A DNA stretch of 64,000 nucleotides, taken from positions 27,778-91,777 of the forward strand of contig JALSRD010000006.1 in the NCBI GenBank assembly GCA_026984935.1, read 5' to 3'. Below, piece by piece: positions 16,307 to 25,945 of this stretch (position 1 is its first letter; each line of letters starts with the position of its first letter). The notes under the pieces are model-generated. The model saw only the letters and a program-made list of their open reading frames with translations. It did not search any database and was not told the DNA's origin. Source of the stretch: Desulfobacterales bacterium. Its GTDB lineage: Bacteria > Desulfobacterota > Desulfobacteria > Desulfobacterales > JALSRD01. The translations under genes were made by a program, and so were the position numbers.

Positions 16307-16386
16307 GAGCACCACATTGTCAAACCGATGGCCCCGGCTGATGGGTAATGCCGCCGAAGAGGAAAGGGTTTTCTTAACGGGTTATA

Positions 16387-17160
16387 ATGGCTCATCTTGC
16401 ACTGAAAAATGTATCCAAGAGTTTTGGCGGCCTTCTGGCGGTAGACAGCCTGGACCTGGAGCTGCCGGCCGGCAAGATCCTGAGTCTGATCGGGCCCAAC
16501 GGGGCCGGCAAGACGACGGTTTTCAACATGATTACGGGAGTCTATCCTCCGACACGCGGGAAAATCATTTACGACGGAAAGACCCTCAACCGCCTGAAGA
16601 GCAGCCGTATTGTCGCGCGCGGAATCGCGCGCACCTTTCAGAACATCCGGTTGTTTAAATCCATGACAGTCCTGGAAAACGTGGAAGTCGGCATGCACTG
16701 CCGCACGAAAAGCGGTGCCGTCAGGGCACTTCTGCGGACGCCCTTTACCTTGCGTGAAGAGCGCGCCATCGAGAATAAGGCATTGGAAATACTGGAATTT
16801 TTCAGTCTGCGGCGTTACAGCAACGAATACGCCTCCAATCTGCCCTACGGTGACCAGCGGCGTCTGGAGATTGCACGCGCCATGGCCGCCGAGCCCCGCC
16901 TGCTGCTGCTCGACGAGCCGGCCGCCGGCATGAACCCCAGTGAAACCGCCGAACTGATGCAGCTGATCCTGAAACTGCGCGATACCGGGATCACCATTTT
17001 ACTGGTGGAACATGATATGAAACTGGTCATGGGAATTTCCGAGATCGTCAGCGTGCTGGACCATGGACAAAAGATTGCCGAAGGATTGCCCGCAGAAATC
17101 CAGAAAAACGAAAAAGTGATCGAAGCCTACCTCGGCAGCGGACGCAAAAAGAAAAAGTAA
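16387..17160 (+). CDS. livG: branched-chain amino-acid ABC transporter ATP-binding protein LivG
   Basis: 257 residues. Walker A is GPNGAGKTT (36-44), the signature is [15 protein letters not shown], and Walker B is [13 protein letters not shown]. The [10 protein letters not shown] form and the C-terminal EKVIEAYLG are typical of LivG rather than LivF. It is one of two ATPases energising uptake of leucine, isoleucine, valine or related amides and acids. It is first in a five-gene operon livG-livK-livH-livM-livF, an order in which the binding-protein gene comes second. Confidence 0.95.
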   Translation: MAHLALKNVSKSFGGLLAVDSLDLELPAGKILSLIGPNGAGKTTVFNMITGVYPPTRGKIIYDGKTLNRLKSSRIVARGIARTFQNIRLFKSMTVLENVEVGMHCRTKSGAVRALLRTPFTLREERAIENKALEILEFFSLRRYSNEYASNLPYGDQRRLEIARAMAAEPRLLLLDEPAAGMNPSETAELMQLILKLRDTGITILLVEHDMKLVMGISEIVSVLDHGQKIAEGLPAEIQKNEKVIEAYLGSGRKKKK

Positions 17161-17232
17161 AACCGCAGCCCGGCAGTCCATGGTGTGAGTGCCGGGGGAA
17201 ACGACAACCCACCAAATGAGAAGGAGGGAAGT

Positions 17233-18357
17233 ATGAAAAAAATTGCGATTGTCATCATGTGCGTGGCGCTGATCGCCGGCTTCCACGGCATGGCTGCCGC
17301 CAAGACCCTGAAAATCGGGACCCTCAGCCCCCTCACCGGCCCCTATGCCCAGGACGGCACGGACATCAAACAGGGTGTTCTGACCGCCGTTAAAGTGTTC
17401 GGCAAGCTGCCCGGATTTGACAAAGTGGAGGTTCTTCCCGGCGACTCGGCCTGTGACGGTGGCAAGGCCACCATGGCCGCCAACAAGCTGATCAACAGCG
17501 GTGTGCAGGTAGTAGTGGGCGCCTACTGCTCATCGGCCACCGAGCCGGCCCAGATTCCGCTGATGGACGCCAAGATCATCATGATCACACCGGCCTCCAC
17601 CAACGAACGGCTGACGCAGAAAGGTTACAAGTACTTTTTCCGCATGCCGCCCAGAGACGATGTGCAGGCCTGGTCCACGGTACAGTTCCTGGAGAAGAAG
17701 CTCAAGGCCAAAACCCTGGCGCTGATCGACGACAAGCAGACTTACACGGCCGGCCTGACTGCCAACATCACCAAGTTCGCCAAGAAAGACAACATGATCA
17801 AGATCGTGGCGCATGAATTCATCACCCCCGGCGACAGTGACTTTACCGCCGTGCTCACCAAGCTCAAGCGCCTGAATCCGGACGCCATTTACATGGGCGT
17901 GTACCAGCCGGAGGGTTCCAAGATGATCCGCCAAGCCCGCAAGCTGGACATGAAGTCGACCTTCATCAGCGAAGACGCGGTCTATCATCCCAAGTTCCTG
18001 GAAGTGGGTGGCAAGGCGGCCGAGGGGGTTTACCTGACGTTTGCCAAGGCGCCGGATTCTCCCGAGCGCCGCGCCTTTGAAAAAACCTACAAGAAGATGT
18101 GGAACGCCAAGAGCATCGGTTCCTACGCCTATTATGCCTATGATGCCGGCATGATGACGCTCGCGGCCATCAAAAAAGCAGGCACCGCGGATCCCGACCA
18201 ACTGGAAAAAACCATTCGCGAAAACACCTGGCCGGGCATCACCGGCAAGATCAAGTTTGACAGCAAGGGCGACCGCAAACTGGCACACATTATCTGGGTA
18301 GTGAAAAACAACAAGTTCGTGCCCTACTGGAATCCGATTACCGGAAAAGACCTGTAA
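17233..18357 (+). CDS. livK: branched-chain amino-acid ABC transporter substrate-binding protein
   Basis: 374 residues. A signal peptide (MKKIAIVIMCVALIAGFHGMAAA) directs it to the periplasm, where a type-I periplasmic-binding fold begins at KIGTLSPLTGPYAQDG. It captures the substrate for LivHM. The ligand cannot be told apart among branched-chain amino acids, amides or short organic acids. The start has the strong site AAGGAGGG 4-5 bases upstream. A perfect hairpin follows it at 18373-18402, a common way to give the binding protein more expression than the permeases. Confidence 0.93.
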   Translation: MKKIAIVIMCVALIAGFHGMAAAKTLKIGTLSPLTGPYAQDGTDIKQGVLTAVKVFGKLPGFDKVEVLPGDSACDGGKATMAANKLINSGVQVVVGAYCSSATEPAQIPLMDAKIIMITPASTNERLTQKGYKYFFRMPPRDDVQAWSTVQFLEKKLKAKTLALIDDKQTYTAGLTANITKFAKKDNMIKIVAHEFITPGDSDFTAVLTKLKRLNPDAIYMGVYQPEGSKMIRQARKLDMKSTFISEDAVYHPKFLEVGGKAAEGVYLTFAKAPDSPERRAFEKTYKKMWNAKSIGSYAYYAYDAGMMTLAAIKKAGTADPDQLEKTIRENTWPGITGKIKFDSKGDRKLAHIIWVVKNNKFVPYWNPITGKDL

Positions 18358-18372
18358 CAGTAAGAAAATAGG

Positions 18373-18402
18373 ACATCCGGCCGGTTACCATCGGCCGGAT
18401 GT
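18373..18402 (+). other. 11-bp perfect hairpin between livK and livH
   Basis: ACATCCGGCCG (18373-18383) pairs with CGGCCGGATGT (18392-18402) around an 8-base loop. No T-run follows, so partial attenuation or protection of the livK mRNA 3' end is more likely than full termination. Confidence 0.7.
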
Positions 18403-18474
18403 ACATTAACGGCTGGGGAGGTTTGGCGCTGTTTTCGAAAAGCAGCGGAAGCGGTTCCACGGAGATTTTGTTGC

Positions 18475-19395
18475 ATGACTTCAACCGGTTTCATCCTGCA
18501 GCAGCTGGTAAACGCCCTGTTTCTGGGCAGCATCTATGCCCTGATTGCACTGGGGTATACGATGGTTTACGGCATCATCGAACTGATCAACTTCGCCCAT
18601 GGCGAGCTTTTTACCGCCGGTGCGTTCATCGGCCTGATCGTACTTTCCGCGCTGCAGTCCGTCGGCTGGGTGGACAGCCACTTCATCCTCACCATGGTGA
18701 TTGTGTTCGCCATGGCCATGGCGTATGTGGCCGTTTTGGGGGTGGCCCTCGAGCACGTGGCCTATCGGCCGCTGCGGGATGCCTCGCGCCTGGCCGCGAT
18801 TCTGAGCGCCCTGGGGATGTCCATCTTCCTGTCCAACGGCATGATGCTCAGCCAGGGCGTATCGGACCGCGCCTATCCATCCATCTTCGGCGCCGAGGGC
18901 ATCACCGTCATGGGCGCCAAGATCACCAACGGCCAGATCTTCATCATTCTGCTGGCGGTGGCCCTGATGGTCGCCCTGCAGCTCTTTGTCCACCGCACGC
19001 GCCTGGGCAAGGCCATGCGGGCCACGGCCCAGAACCGCACCATGTCGCGCATGCTGGGCATCAACATCGACCAGACCATCCGCATCACTTTCATCATCGG
19101 GCCGGCCTTGGGGGCCGCGGCCGGTGTGATGGTGGGCCTCTACTACGGGGCCGTGCGGTTCGACATGGGGTTTATCTTCATGATCAAAGCCTTCGCCGCC
19201 GCCATCCTGGGCGGTATCGGCTCTATCCCGGGAGCCATGATCGGCGGGCTGATCATCGGCGGTGTCGAAGTGCTGTGGGCCGCTTTCCTGCCCAGCGCCT
19301 GGAAAGATGTGACCACCTTTACCCTCTTGATTCTGGTGCTGTATTTCAAACCCAGCGGACTCTGGGGACAGGGTGATGTCGAGGTGCGGGTGTAA
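18475..19395 (+). CDS. livH: branched-chain amino-acid ABC transporter permease LivH
   Basis: 306 residues, an inner-membrane permease with about eight hydrophobic segments. The N terminus has the family pattern GSIYALIALGYTMVYGIIELINFAHGE, and the C-terminal part carries KAFAAAILGGIGSIPGAMIGG, the loop that contacts the ATPases. It forms a heterodimer with LivM. Its TAA overlaps the livM ATG (TAATG), which points to translational coupling. Confidence 0.95.
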   Translation: MTSTGFILQQLVNALFLGSIYALIALGYTMVYGIIELINFAHGELFTAGAFIGLIVLSALQSVGWVDSHFILTMVIVFAMAMAYVAVLGVALEHVAYRPLRDASRLAAILSALGMSIFLSNGMMLSQGVSDRAYPSIFGAEGITVMGAKITNGQIFIILLAVALMVALQLFVHRTRLGKAMRATAQNRTMSRMLGINIDQTIRITFIIGPALGAAAGVMVGLYYGAVRFDMGFIFMIKAFAAAILGGIGSIPGAMIGGLIIGGVEVLWAAFLPSAWKDVTTFTLLILVLYFKPSGLWGQGDVEVRV

Positions 19396-20627
19396 TGATA
19401 CGTCAAGAAATCAAGAAACTGGCGGTTTACTCCGTTTTTCTGGCTATTCTGATTCTTCCCATGGTGGGCTTCCGGACGACGCATTTTGAGGCCGGGCGCG
19501 CCTTTAAAGTGCTGGGCCTTTTTATTGCCATCCTGGTGGCCAATTTTGTTGCCAAAGTCGTGCGCAGCCGGCGGGGGGAAGATCAGCTGCAGAAAGTATC
19601 GCTGGGCGACCGCATCAGCCTGCGTTTTGCCGAAATCCCTAAGATCTACACGCTCGGCCTGCTGGTGGCCGTTGCCGCCGTTTTTCCCCTGCTGGCGGAC
19701 AACTATATGATTGATGTGGGCATCACCTGCCTGATTTATGTGACCCTCGGTCTGGGGCTCAACATCGTGGTGGGGCTCTGCGGCCTGCTGGATCTGGGCT
19801 ATATCGCCTTTTACGCGGTGGGGGCCTACACCTACGCACTGCTCAATCTCAGGTTCGGTGTCTCTTTCTGGGCGGCGCTGCCGGCGGGTGTGCTGATGGG
19901 CATGTTCCTGGGCTGCGTCATCGGCTATCCGACCTTGAAGATGCGCGGTGATTACCTGGCCATCGTCACCATGGGGTTCGGCGAAATCATCCGCCTGGTG
20001 CTGAACAACTGGGATAAGCTGACCGCCGGACCCAACGGTCTGTTCGGCATGCAAAAGCCGACGCTTTATTACCCTGGATTTCATGACGGCGGGCTGCACT
20101 TGTCGGTCTACTCCATTAAAACCCTGCCGGCGTTGTACTACATGATTCTGATCATCGCCCTGCTGACACTGGTCGGGATCCGGCGCCTGAATGATTCGCG
20201 CATCGGTCGCGCCTGGGTGGCCGTGCGCGAAGACGAGACGGCCGCCGAGCTTTCGGGCGTGCCCACCACCTGGCTCAAGCTGCTGGCCTACGCGCTGGGA
20301 GCGGGATTCGCCGCCGTGGCCGGGGCGTTTTTTGCGGCCAAGCTCAGCTATGTCAACCCGAACTTCTTCATTTTCATGGAATCGTGCATCGTGCTGTGTA
20401 TCGTGGTGCTGGGCGGTTCCGGAAGCATCCCCGGTGTTATCGTGGCCGGTTTTATCCTCATCGCGGTGCCGGAAATTTTCCGGGAGCTGCAGAACTACCG
20501 CATGCTGGCCTTCGGCGCCATCATGGCCATCATGATGGTTCTGAAACCCGACGGGCTGATTCCCGCGCGCCGTCGCCGGGTGCAGATGGCAGAGCGGCGC
20601 CAGCTGGCAGGGGAGAGCAATGAATAA
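19395..20627 (+). CDS. livM: branched-chain amino-acid ABC transporter permease LivM
   Basis: 410 residues. The family core includes YVTLGLGLNIVVGLCGLLDLGYIAFYAVGAY, the GPNGL motif, and GRAWVAVREDETAAELSGV. Unlike minimal LivM proteins it has an N-terminal extension with two extra membrane segments (about 10-55) and a charged linker (SRRGEDQLQKV), as in E. coli LivM. It overlaps livF by 8 bases. Confidence 0.95.
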   Translation: MIRQEIKKLAVYSVFLAILILPMVGFRTTHFEAGRAFKVLGLFIAILVANFVAKVVRSRRGEDQLQKVSLGDRISLRFAEIPKIYTLGLLVAVAAVFPLLADNYMIDVGITCLIYVTLGLGLNIVVGLCGLLDLGYIAFYAVGAYTYALLNLRFGVSFWAALPAGVLMGMFLGCVIGYPTLKMRGDYLAIVTMGFGEIIRLVLNNWDKLTAGPNGLFGMQKPTLYYPGFHDGGLHLSVYSIKTLPALYYMILIIALLTLVGIRRLNDSRIGRAWVAVREDETAAELSGVPTTWLKLLAYALGAGFAAVAGAFFAAKLSYVNPNFFIFMESCIVLCIVVLGGSGSIPGVIVAGFILIAVPEIFRELQNYRMLAFGAIMAIMMVLKPDGLIPARRRRVQMAERRQLAGESNE

Positions 20628-21339
20628 GGCGGACGTTCTGGTTCTGAAAAATGTCCACACCTACTATGGCAACATTCACGCCCTCAAGGGTATCGACCTG
20701 GCGGTGCCGAAAGGCGGCATTGCCTGCCTGATCGGCGCCAACGGGGCCGGCAAATCCACCACGCTGATGACCGTGTCCGGTGTGCTGCGTCCCAGGCAGG
20801 GTGAGGTTTTTTTCGAAGGCCGTCCGATCCACGGGACAACCCCCGAGAAGGTGGCCGCCCTGGGAATCGCCCAGAGCCCGGAAGGCCGCCAGATATTTCC
20901 CCGCATGTCGGTGCTCGAAAATCTCGAGATGGGGGCTTTCCTGCGCCGCGACCGGGAGGGCATTCAAAAGGACCTGGAGTGGGTGTACAGCCTGTTCCCG
21001 ATACTGCAGGACCGCAGAAACCAGCTGGGCGGCACCCTGAGCGGCGGAGAACAGCAGATGCTGGCCATTGGACGGGCGCTGATGAGCCGGCCCTCGCTGC
21101 TGCTGCTGGACGAACCCTCGCTGGGACTGGCACCCAAAATCGTCGAAACCATTTTCGAGACGATTTTAGAGATCAACAAGCGCGGCACCTCCATTTTCCT
21201 GGTCGAGCAGAACGCCCAGATGGCGCTGAGCATCGCTGAAATCGGTTACGTCATGGAAACCGGCACCATTGTTCTGACCGATCGGGCGGATGCACTGCTG
21301 GAAAACGAGCAGGTCAAAAAAGCCTACCTCGGAGAGTGA
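20620..21339 (+). CDS. livF: branched-chain amino-acid ABC transporter ATP-binding protein LivF
   Basis: 239 residues. Walker A is GANGAGKST, the signature is LSGGEQQML, and Walker B is LLLLDEPSLGLAP. The IAQSPEGRQIFPRMSVLENL block is the usual LivF Q-loop region. It is the second ATPase of the transporter and the last gene of the operon, starting inside livM with GGGAGAG as its ribosome-binding site. Confidence 0.95.
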   Translation: MNKADVLVLKNVHTYYGNIHALKGIDLAVPKGGIACLIGANGAGKSTTLMTVSGVLRPRQGEVFFEGRPIHGTTPEKVAALGIAQSPEGRQIFPRMSVLENLEMGAFLRRDREGIQKDLEWVYSLFPILQDRRNQLGGTLSGGEQQMLAIGRALMSRPSLLLLDEPSLGLAPKIVETIFETILEINKRGTSIFLVEQNAQMALSIAEIGYVMETGTIVLTDRADALLENEQVKKAYLGE

Positions 21340-21347
21340 CCGCTGCC

Positions 21348-21369
21348 GCAGCACCCGGCCGCTGCTTTT
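21348..21369 (+). terminator. weak candidate terminator after livF
   Basis: GCAGC (21348-21352) and GCTGC (21361-21365) form a short stem with an 8-base GC-rich loop, followed directly by TTTT. The stem is only 5 bp, so this is a tentative end of the liv transcript. Confidence 0.35.
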
Positions 21370-21528
21370 AGCGTACCGCACCCTTCCCCCACGACCTTTG
21401 AGGCCGGGCGGCGCCTGTTCCCGCAATTGCAAATTTCTCCTTGAAATGGTGGCGTTCAGTCCCTATCTTGGTTGCAGCCGGCGGAAAAACACGGCCGTTT
21501 GCCGTGCCGGCCCGCCAAGGAGGGGAAG

Positions 21529-22053
21529 ATGCCCGGACAGGCACTGATCATCGTCGACATGCTCAATGATTTTGTCGATCCCGCAGGAGCGCTTTACTGC
21601 GGCCCGAGCGCGCGCAAAATCATCGGCTTTATTCAGGCCCGGCTGGCCGACTGCCGGCGCAGTGACTGTGTCGTGATTTATCTGCAGGATGCCCACGATG
21701 AAGACGACGCTGAATTCAAAAAATTCCCCAAACACTGCCTGGCACATTCATGGGGCAGCCGGATTATCCCTGAACTTGAGCCCGAACCTCATGAAAAGGT
21801 GATTCCCAAAAAACGCTATTCCGGATTTTACGGGACCGACCTGGCCGCAACACTAGTTGCGGCGGCGGTTTCCGAAGTTGAGGTGGTGGGTGTCTGTACG
21901 TCCATTTGCGTCATGGACACGGTAGGCGGGCTGGCCAACCGCGACTACAAGGTGCGCGTGCCAGTGGCCGGTGTGGCCGATTTCGATGCCCGCATGCATA
22001 CTTTTTCACTGCAGCGCATGAAACAGATCTATGGAGCGGATATCGTTACATGA
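21529..22053 (+). CDS. pncA: isochorismatase-family hydrolase, probable nicotinamidase
   Basis: 174 residues. The catalytic triad candidates are Asp10 in IIVDMLNDF, Lys94/95 in PKKRYSGFYGT and Cys127 in GVCTSICVMDT, with possible metal ligands Asp54/His56. Nicotinamidase deamidates nicotinamide to nicotinate. The next gene, overlapping by 4 bases (ATGA), is nicotinate phosphoribosyltransferase, which uses that product, so the pair forms an NAD salvage operon. AAGGAGGGG fixes the ATG at 21529. Without the context it could be another cysteine amidohydrolase. Confidence 0.88.
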   Translation: MPGQALIIVDMLNDFVDPAGALYCGPSARKIIGFIQARLADCRRSDCVVIYLQDAHDEDDAEFKKFPKHCLAHSWGSRIIPELEPEPHEKVIPKKRYSGFYGTDLAATLVAAAVSEVEVVGVCTSICVMDTVGGLANRDYKVRVPVAGVADFDARMHTFSLQRMKQIYGADIVT

Positions 22054-23375
22054 CGCCATTTAAACGCATCGGGCCGCTTTTCACCGACCTGTACGAGCTG
22101 ACCATGGCCGCCGGTTACCACCGCAACGGGATCTTTGAGCCGGCCACCTTTTCACTCTTTATTCGCGATCACCACCGGCAACGGGCCTTTTATCTGGCCG
22201 CCGGCCTCGAAGACGTGCTGCAGGAGCTGGCCGACTTTCGTTTTTCTCCCGAAGAGATCGATTACCTCAGAGAAACCGGTCTGTTTCAAACGGATTTCAT
22301 CGACTATATCCGCCAGCTGCATTTCAGCGGCGATGTATACGCCATGCCCGAGGGCACGGTTTTCTTTCCCGAGGAGCCGCTTGTCGAGATCGATGCGCCC
22401 ATCGTGGAGGCCCAGCTGCTGGAGACCTACCTGCTCAACACCATCGGCTTCCAGACCCTGATCGCCTCCAAGGCTGCAAGATGTGTGCAGGCAGCACGCG
22501 GAAAAGCACTGATCGACTTTTCACTGCGGCGCACCCAGGGCCAGGATGCCGGATTGAAAGTCGCGCGTAGCAGCTACATGGCGGGCTTTGCCGGCACCAG
22601 CAACGTACTGGCCGGTAAACTGTACAAAATCCCCATCTCAGGGACCATGGCGCATTCGTTCGTGACCGCTTTTGACACCGAGCTGGCGGCTTTCGAAGCC
22701 TATGCAGATGCCTTTCCGGACAGTTGTGTTTTGCTGATCGACACCTACGACACGCTGCAGGGTGCCCGCCATGCCGTCACCGTCGGCCGCCGACTGGCGC
22801 AAAAGGGCCATTTGTTGAAGGGCGTACGCCTCGACAGCGGTGACATAGTGGCTTTGAGCCGCGAGGTGCGCCGTATTCTGGATGCCGGCGGCTTGCCGGA
22901 TGTAAAAATTTTCGCCAGCAGCGGGTTCGACGAGTTTTCCATCACCCGAGCACTTGAAAAGGGTGCCTGCATCGATGCTTTTGGAGTGGGCACCAAAATG
23001 GGTGTTTCGGCGGATGCCCCCTACCTCGATATCGTTTATAAAATGGTCCATTTCAACGGCCGCGGGGTGCGCAAGCTGAGTCCAGGCAAGGCCACACGAG
23101 CCGGGCGCAAGCAGGTCTACCGCCGTCTGGATGGCCGGGAGCGCTACCTTGAAGACACCGTCGCCCTGCGTGAAGAGAGACTCCACGGGATGCAGCCGCT
23201 CCTGGAAAAAGTGATGCAGTCCGGCCAAATCCTGCAACCCATTGCGTCGCTTGACGACCTGCGCCGGCGGGCGGCATCCAATCTGGACGCCCTGGATCCG
23301 GTGTACAAAACACCATCGGCCCACAATGGCTATCCGGTTTCCATGAGCCGCCGCCTGCTGGAGATTCAGGGATAG
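22050..23375 (+). CDS. pncB: nicotinate phosphoribosyltransferase
   Basis: Makes nicotinate mononucleotide from nicotinate, PRPP and ATP. 441 residues, the usual length. Family blocks are LFTDLYELTMAAGYH at the N terminus, FSLRRTQG, GTMAHSFVTAF (with the catalytic His), LLIDTYDTLQGA, GVRLDSGD and FASSGFDEF. It overlaps the nicotinamidase gene, so the two salvage steps are translationally coupled. A longer in-frame reading exists upstream but lies inside pncA. Confidence 0.96.
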   Translation: MTPFKRIGPLFTDLYELTMAAGYHRNGIFEPATFSLFIRDHHRQRAFYLAAGLEDVLQELADFRFSPEEIDYLRETGLFQTDFIDYIRQLHFSGDVYAMPEGTVFFPEEPLVEIDAPIVEAQLLETYLLNTIGFQTLIASKAARCVQAARGKALIDFSLRRTQGQDAGLKVARSSYMAGFAGTSNVLAGKLYKIPISGTMAHSFVTAFDTELAAFEAYADAFPDSCVLLIDTYDTLQGARHAVTVGRRLAQKGHLLKGVRLDSGDIVALSREVRRILDAGGLPDVKIFASSGFDEFSITRALEKGACIDAFGVGTKMGVSADAPYLDIVYKMVHFNGRGVRKLSPGKATRAGRKQVYRRLDGRERYLEDTVALREERLHGMQPLLEKVMQSGQILQPIASLDDLRRRAASNLDALDPVYKTPSAHNGYPVSMSRRLLEIQG

Positions 23376-23529
23376 CAGCCAAGGCCGTTTATTTCCTTCC
23401 GATACGCCCGGCATTTCCGGCCGGCGGGATACGCTTTGCGATGGGCCGGAGCGGCGGGGCGTCAGGTCGGCGCGCACCCTTCATCCGTCAAATGCAATTG
23501 GCCACCGCACACCATAAACCGCAGCCGGT

Positions 23530-23558
23530 TTGATATTTTTGTACGATTCTGATAGAAA
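23530..23558 (+). promoter_or_regulatory. candidate promoter of the TPR-lipoprotein cluster
   Basis: TTGATA (five of six matches) is separated by 17 bases from TAGAAA (four of six). It lies in the AT-richer stretch about 50 bases before the lipoprotein start and after the pncB stop. Confidence 0.4.
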
Positions 23559-23610
23559 ACGGCATTAGCGATGCAATGGAGTATCAATCCAGGATGGGAG
23601 GCATAAAAAC

Positions 23611-25890
23611 ATGGGCCGACCGAAAGCCATCTTTCTTTTGTTTGTCGTCGTTTCCCTTCTCGCCACCAGCTGCTCTTCGGATGAGGAGAAAAGGGTCTCA
23701 TACCTCAAGAAGGGGCAGCAGTATTTCCAGAAGGGGGAGTATAAGAGTGCAGTGCTGGAGTTCAAAAATGCCATTCAGATTGACCCGCAGTATGCGGATG
23801 CCTATGCCGGCCTGGCCGAAACTTTTCTCAAACTGGGCAATGCCCGGGGTGCTTTCCAGGCGTATTCCCAGCTGGCCAAGCTAAAACCCCAGGATGTCGA
23901 TGCGCAACTCAAACTGGCCACTTTTTACATGCTGGGCAGAAAACTGGATGAGGCCAAAAAACGGGTGGACCTGGTGCTGGCCAAACAGCCGGACAACATC
24001 GAGGCCCTCTACCTGCTCGCCGGAATCCAGAGCCTGGGGAAAAACCTGTACGCATCGGCCTCGGTTTTCAGGAAGATCATCGACCTTGACAGCAAGCAGA
24101 CGCGCGCCTACCTGGGACTGGCCCGGGTGCTGATGCGGCAGGGCAAGCTCCAGGAGGCCGAGAAAAACCTGAAGCAGGCCATTTCCCTGAAACCGGACGA
24201 CATCCAAGCCCATCTGGCGCTGTTTGGCTTTTACGTCAGCACGAAAGCTTTTGCGAACGCTGAAAGAGAGATTCGGCAGACGATTGCGGCCCATCCTGAA
24301 AATGTCGACCTCTACCTGGTTCTGGGTAATTTTTACTTTCGCCGGAAAAAACCGGCGGCCGCTGAAAAAGCCTATCTGACGGCTGTGGATAAGGGGGCCA
24401 AGACGGTCAAACCCTATATGGTGGCAGCGGGATTTTACGAAGCCAGCCATCAAAAAGACAAGGCCCTGGCCATGTACCGCAAGGCCCTGGCGCTTGAGCC
24501 CGCAAACGTGCGGATTAAAAATACCATTGCACGGCATTACTTCCGAAACCGTGAAATGGCGCCGGCCACCAGGATCGTCGACGAGATTCTGAAAAAGCGC
24601 CCCAATTATTTCCCGACCCGCATGCTGAAAGGCGAAATTGCCGTTGTTCAGAAAAAATTTGACGCGGCCATCGAAATTTTCAACCAACTGATCAAGGAAG
24701 AACCCAATTCCTCCCGGGCGTATTATTTCAAAGGGGTCGCCTACCTCGGCAAGCACCAGATACGGCTTGCCAAAAACGCCCTGGCCAAGGCCATTGAGCT
24801 CAACCCCGACCATGCCAAGGCCCGGCTGCTGATGGCCGATATTTATCTGCGGGAACATGATTTCGAACTGGCGGCCAAAGCATGCCGTAAGATCCTGGAA
24901 AAATTTCCGCATATTTACCGTGCGCAGCTGATTCTGGGCGATGCACTCATGTACCAGAAAAAAGTCGGACAGGCCGCGCAGGTGTTCGAGCGTTTGATCA
25001 AAGAAAAACCGGACAATCCCGCAGGCTATTACCGATTGGGGCGCCTGCAGCAGATCGAGAAAAAATACGATCTGGCTCTCAAGAGCTTTGAAAAAGCGCT
25101 TTCGCTGAACCCCCGGCTCATGGATGTTTTCAGCAGCGTTGTGCTGCTGCAGGCTTCGCGTGGAAAATTCGAAGATGCCCTTGAGCGTTGCGACCGTCAG
25201 CTGGCGGTCGTCAAGAATTCATCGGCGGCCAAAGCCATTGTCTACACGCTCAAGGGGAGTCTCTTTCTGGCCAGGCACCAAAGAGATGCGGCGGAGGAAA
25301 ATTTTAAAAAAGCCATCGCTGTCAATCCCAATTACCTGCGGCCTTATTACCTCCTGGCGAGAATCTACCTGGCTGAAAAGAAACAGGACCAGGCGATTTC
25401 ACAGTACGCAGCGGTACTGGCCAAAAACCCGAAACAGGTGGCCCCCCATATGCTGTTGGGGACCATCTATGACATGCAGAAGCGCTTCGGCCTGTCCGAG
25501 AAGCACTACCGGCAGGCCCTGGAGCTCAATCCCGATTTTGCACCGGCGGCCAACAATCTGGCCTTTCTGCTGGCCCAGAAGAACGAGAAGATTGAAGAGG
25601 CCCTCGAGCTGGCCCAGAGGGCCAAGGAGAAACTGCCGGAAGATCCCAGCATCATGGACACCCTGGGGTGGGTCTATTACAAAAAAGGGCTATATGACAG
25701 CGCCATCGACGAATTTAAAGACAGCCTGGAGAAACTTCCTGAAAACCCGACGGTCAGGTATCATCTCGGTCTGGCGTATTACAAGAAAGGGCAAAAGGCA
25801 AAGGCCAGAACCGAGCTTCAAAAAGCACTGCACCTCGACAGAAATTTTGACGGCGCTGATGAAGCCCGCAAAATACTCGCCGCCCTGTAG
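23611..25890 (+). CDS. TPR-repeat lipoprotein (PrsT-like)
   Basis: 759 residues. A lipoprotein signal peptide ends in the lipobox LATSC, so the mature protein is probably anchored to a membrane facing the periplasm. The rest is about twenty tandem tetratricopeptide repeats (recurring patterns such as A-x-A-x5-A-Y-x2-L-x-P). Large lipoproteins of this kind accompany exopolysaccharide and PEP-CTERM sorting loci, where they are called PrsT; no EpsH exosortase is visible here. It leads a three-gene set with a coiled-coil membrane protein and an AAA-OmpA fusion. A scaffold for envelope assembly is the reasonable inference. Confidence 0.88.
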   Translation: MGRPKAIFLLFVVVSLLATSCSSDEEKRVSYLKKGQQYFQKGEYKSAVLEFKNAIQIDPQYADAYAGLAETFLKLGNARGAFQAYSQLAKLKPQDVDAQLKLATFYMLGRKLDEAKKRVDLVLAKQPDNIEALYLLAGIQSLGKNLYASASVFRKIIDLDSKQTRAYLGLARVLMRQGKLQEAEKNLKQAISLKPDDIQAHLALFGFYVSTKAFANAEREIRQTIAAHPENVDLYLVLGNFYFRRKKPAAAEKAYLTAVDKGAKTVKPYMVAAGFYEASHQKDKALAMYRKALALEPANVRIKNTIARHYFRNREMAPATRIVDEILKKRPNYFPTRMLKGEIAVVQKKFDAAIEIFNQLIKEEPNSSRAYYFKGVAYLGKHQIRLAKNALAKAIELNPDHAKARLLMADIYLREHDFELAAKACRKILEKFPHIYRAQLILGDALMYQKKVGQAAQVFERLIKEKPDNPAGYYRLGRLQQIEKKYDLALKSFEKALSLNPRLMDVFSSVVLLQASRGKFEDALERCDRQLAVVKNSSAAKAIVYTLKGSLFLARHQRDAAEENFKKAIAVNPNYLRPYYLLARIYLAEKKQDQAISQYAAVLAKNPKQVAPHMLLGTIYDMQKRFGLSEKHYRQALELNPDFAPAANNLAFLLAQKNEKIEEALELAQRAKEKLPEDPSIMDTLGWVYYKKGLYDSAIDEFKDSLEKLPENPTVRYHLGLAYYKKGQKAKARTELQKALHLDRNFDGADEARKILAAL

Positions 25891-25945
25891 CGCGTGAGAT
25901 ACCGGACGGCTGAAGCCCAGGAAAAGAGGACCGCTCGGGTGCGAG

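Noticed and set aside
18399..19376. Plus-strand frame overlapping livH in another phase
   Set aside because: Arg/Gly/His-rich shadow; livH has the family motifs and a ribosome-binding site.
19143..20660. Minus-strand open frame of about 500 codons across livH and livM
   Set aside because: His/Gln-rich composition with no known motif, and the plus strand encodes two clear permeases.
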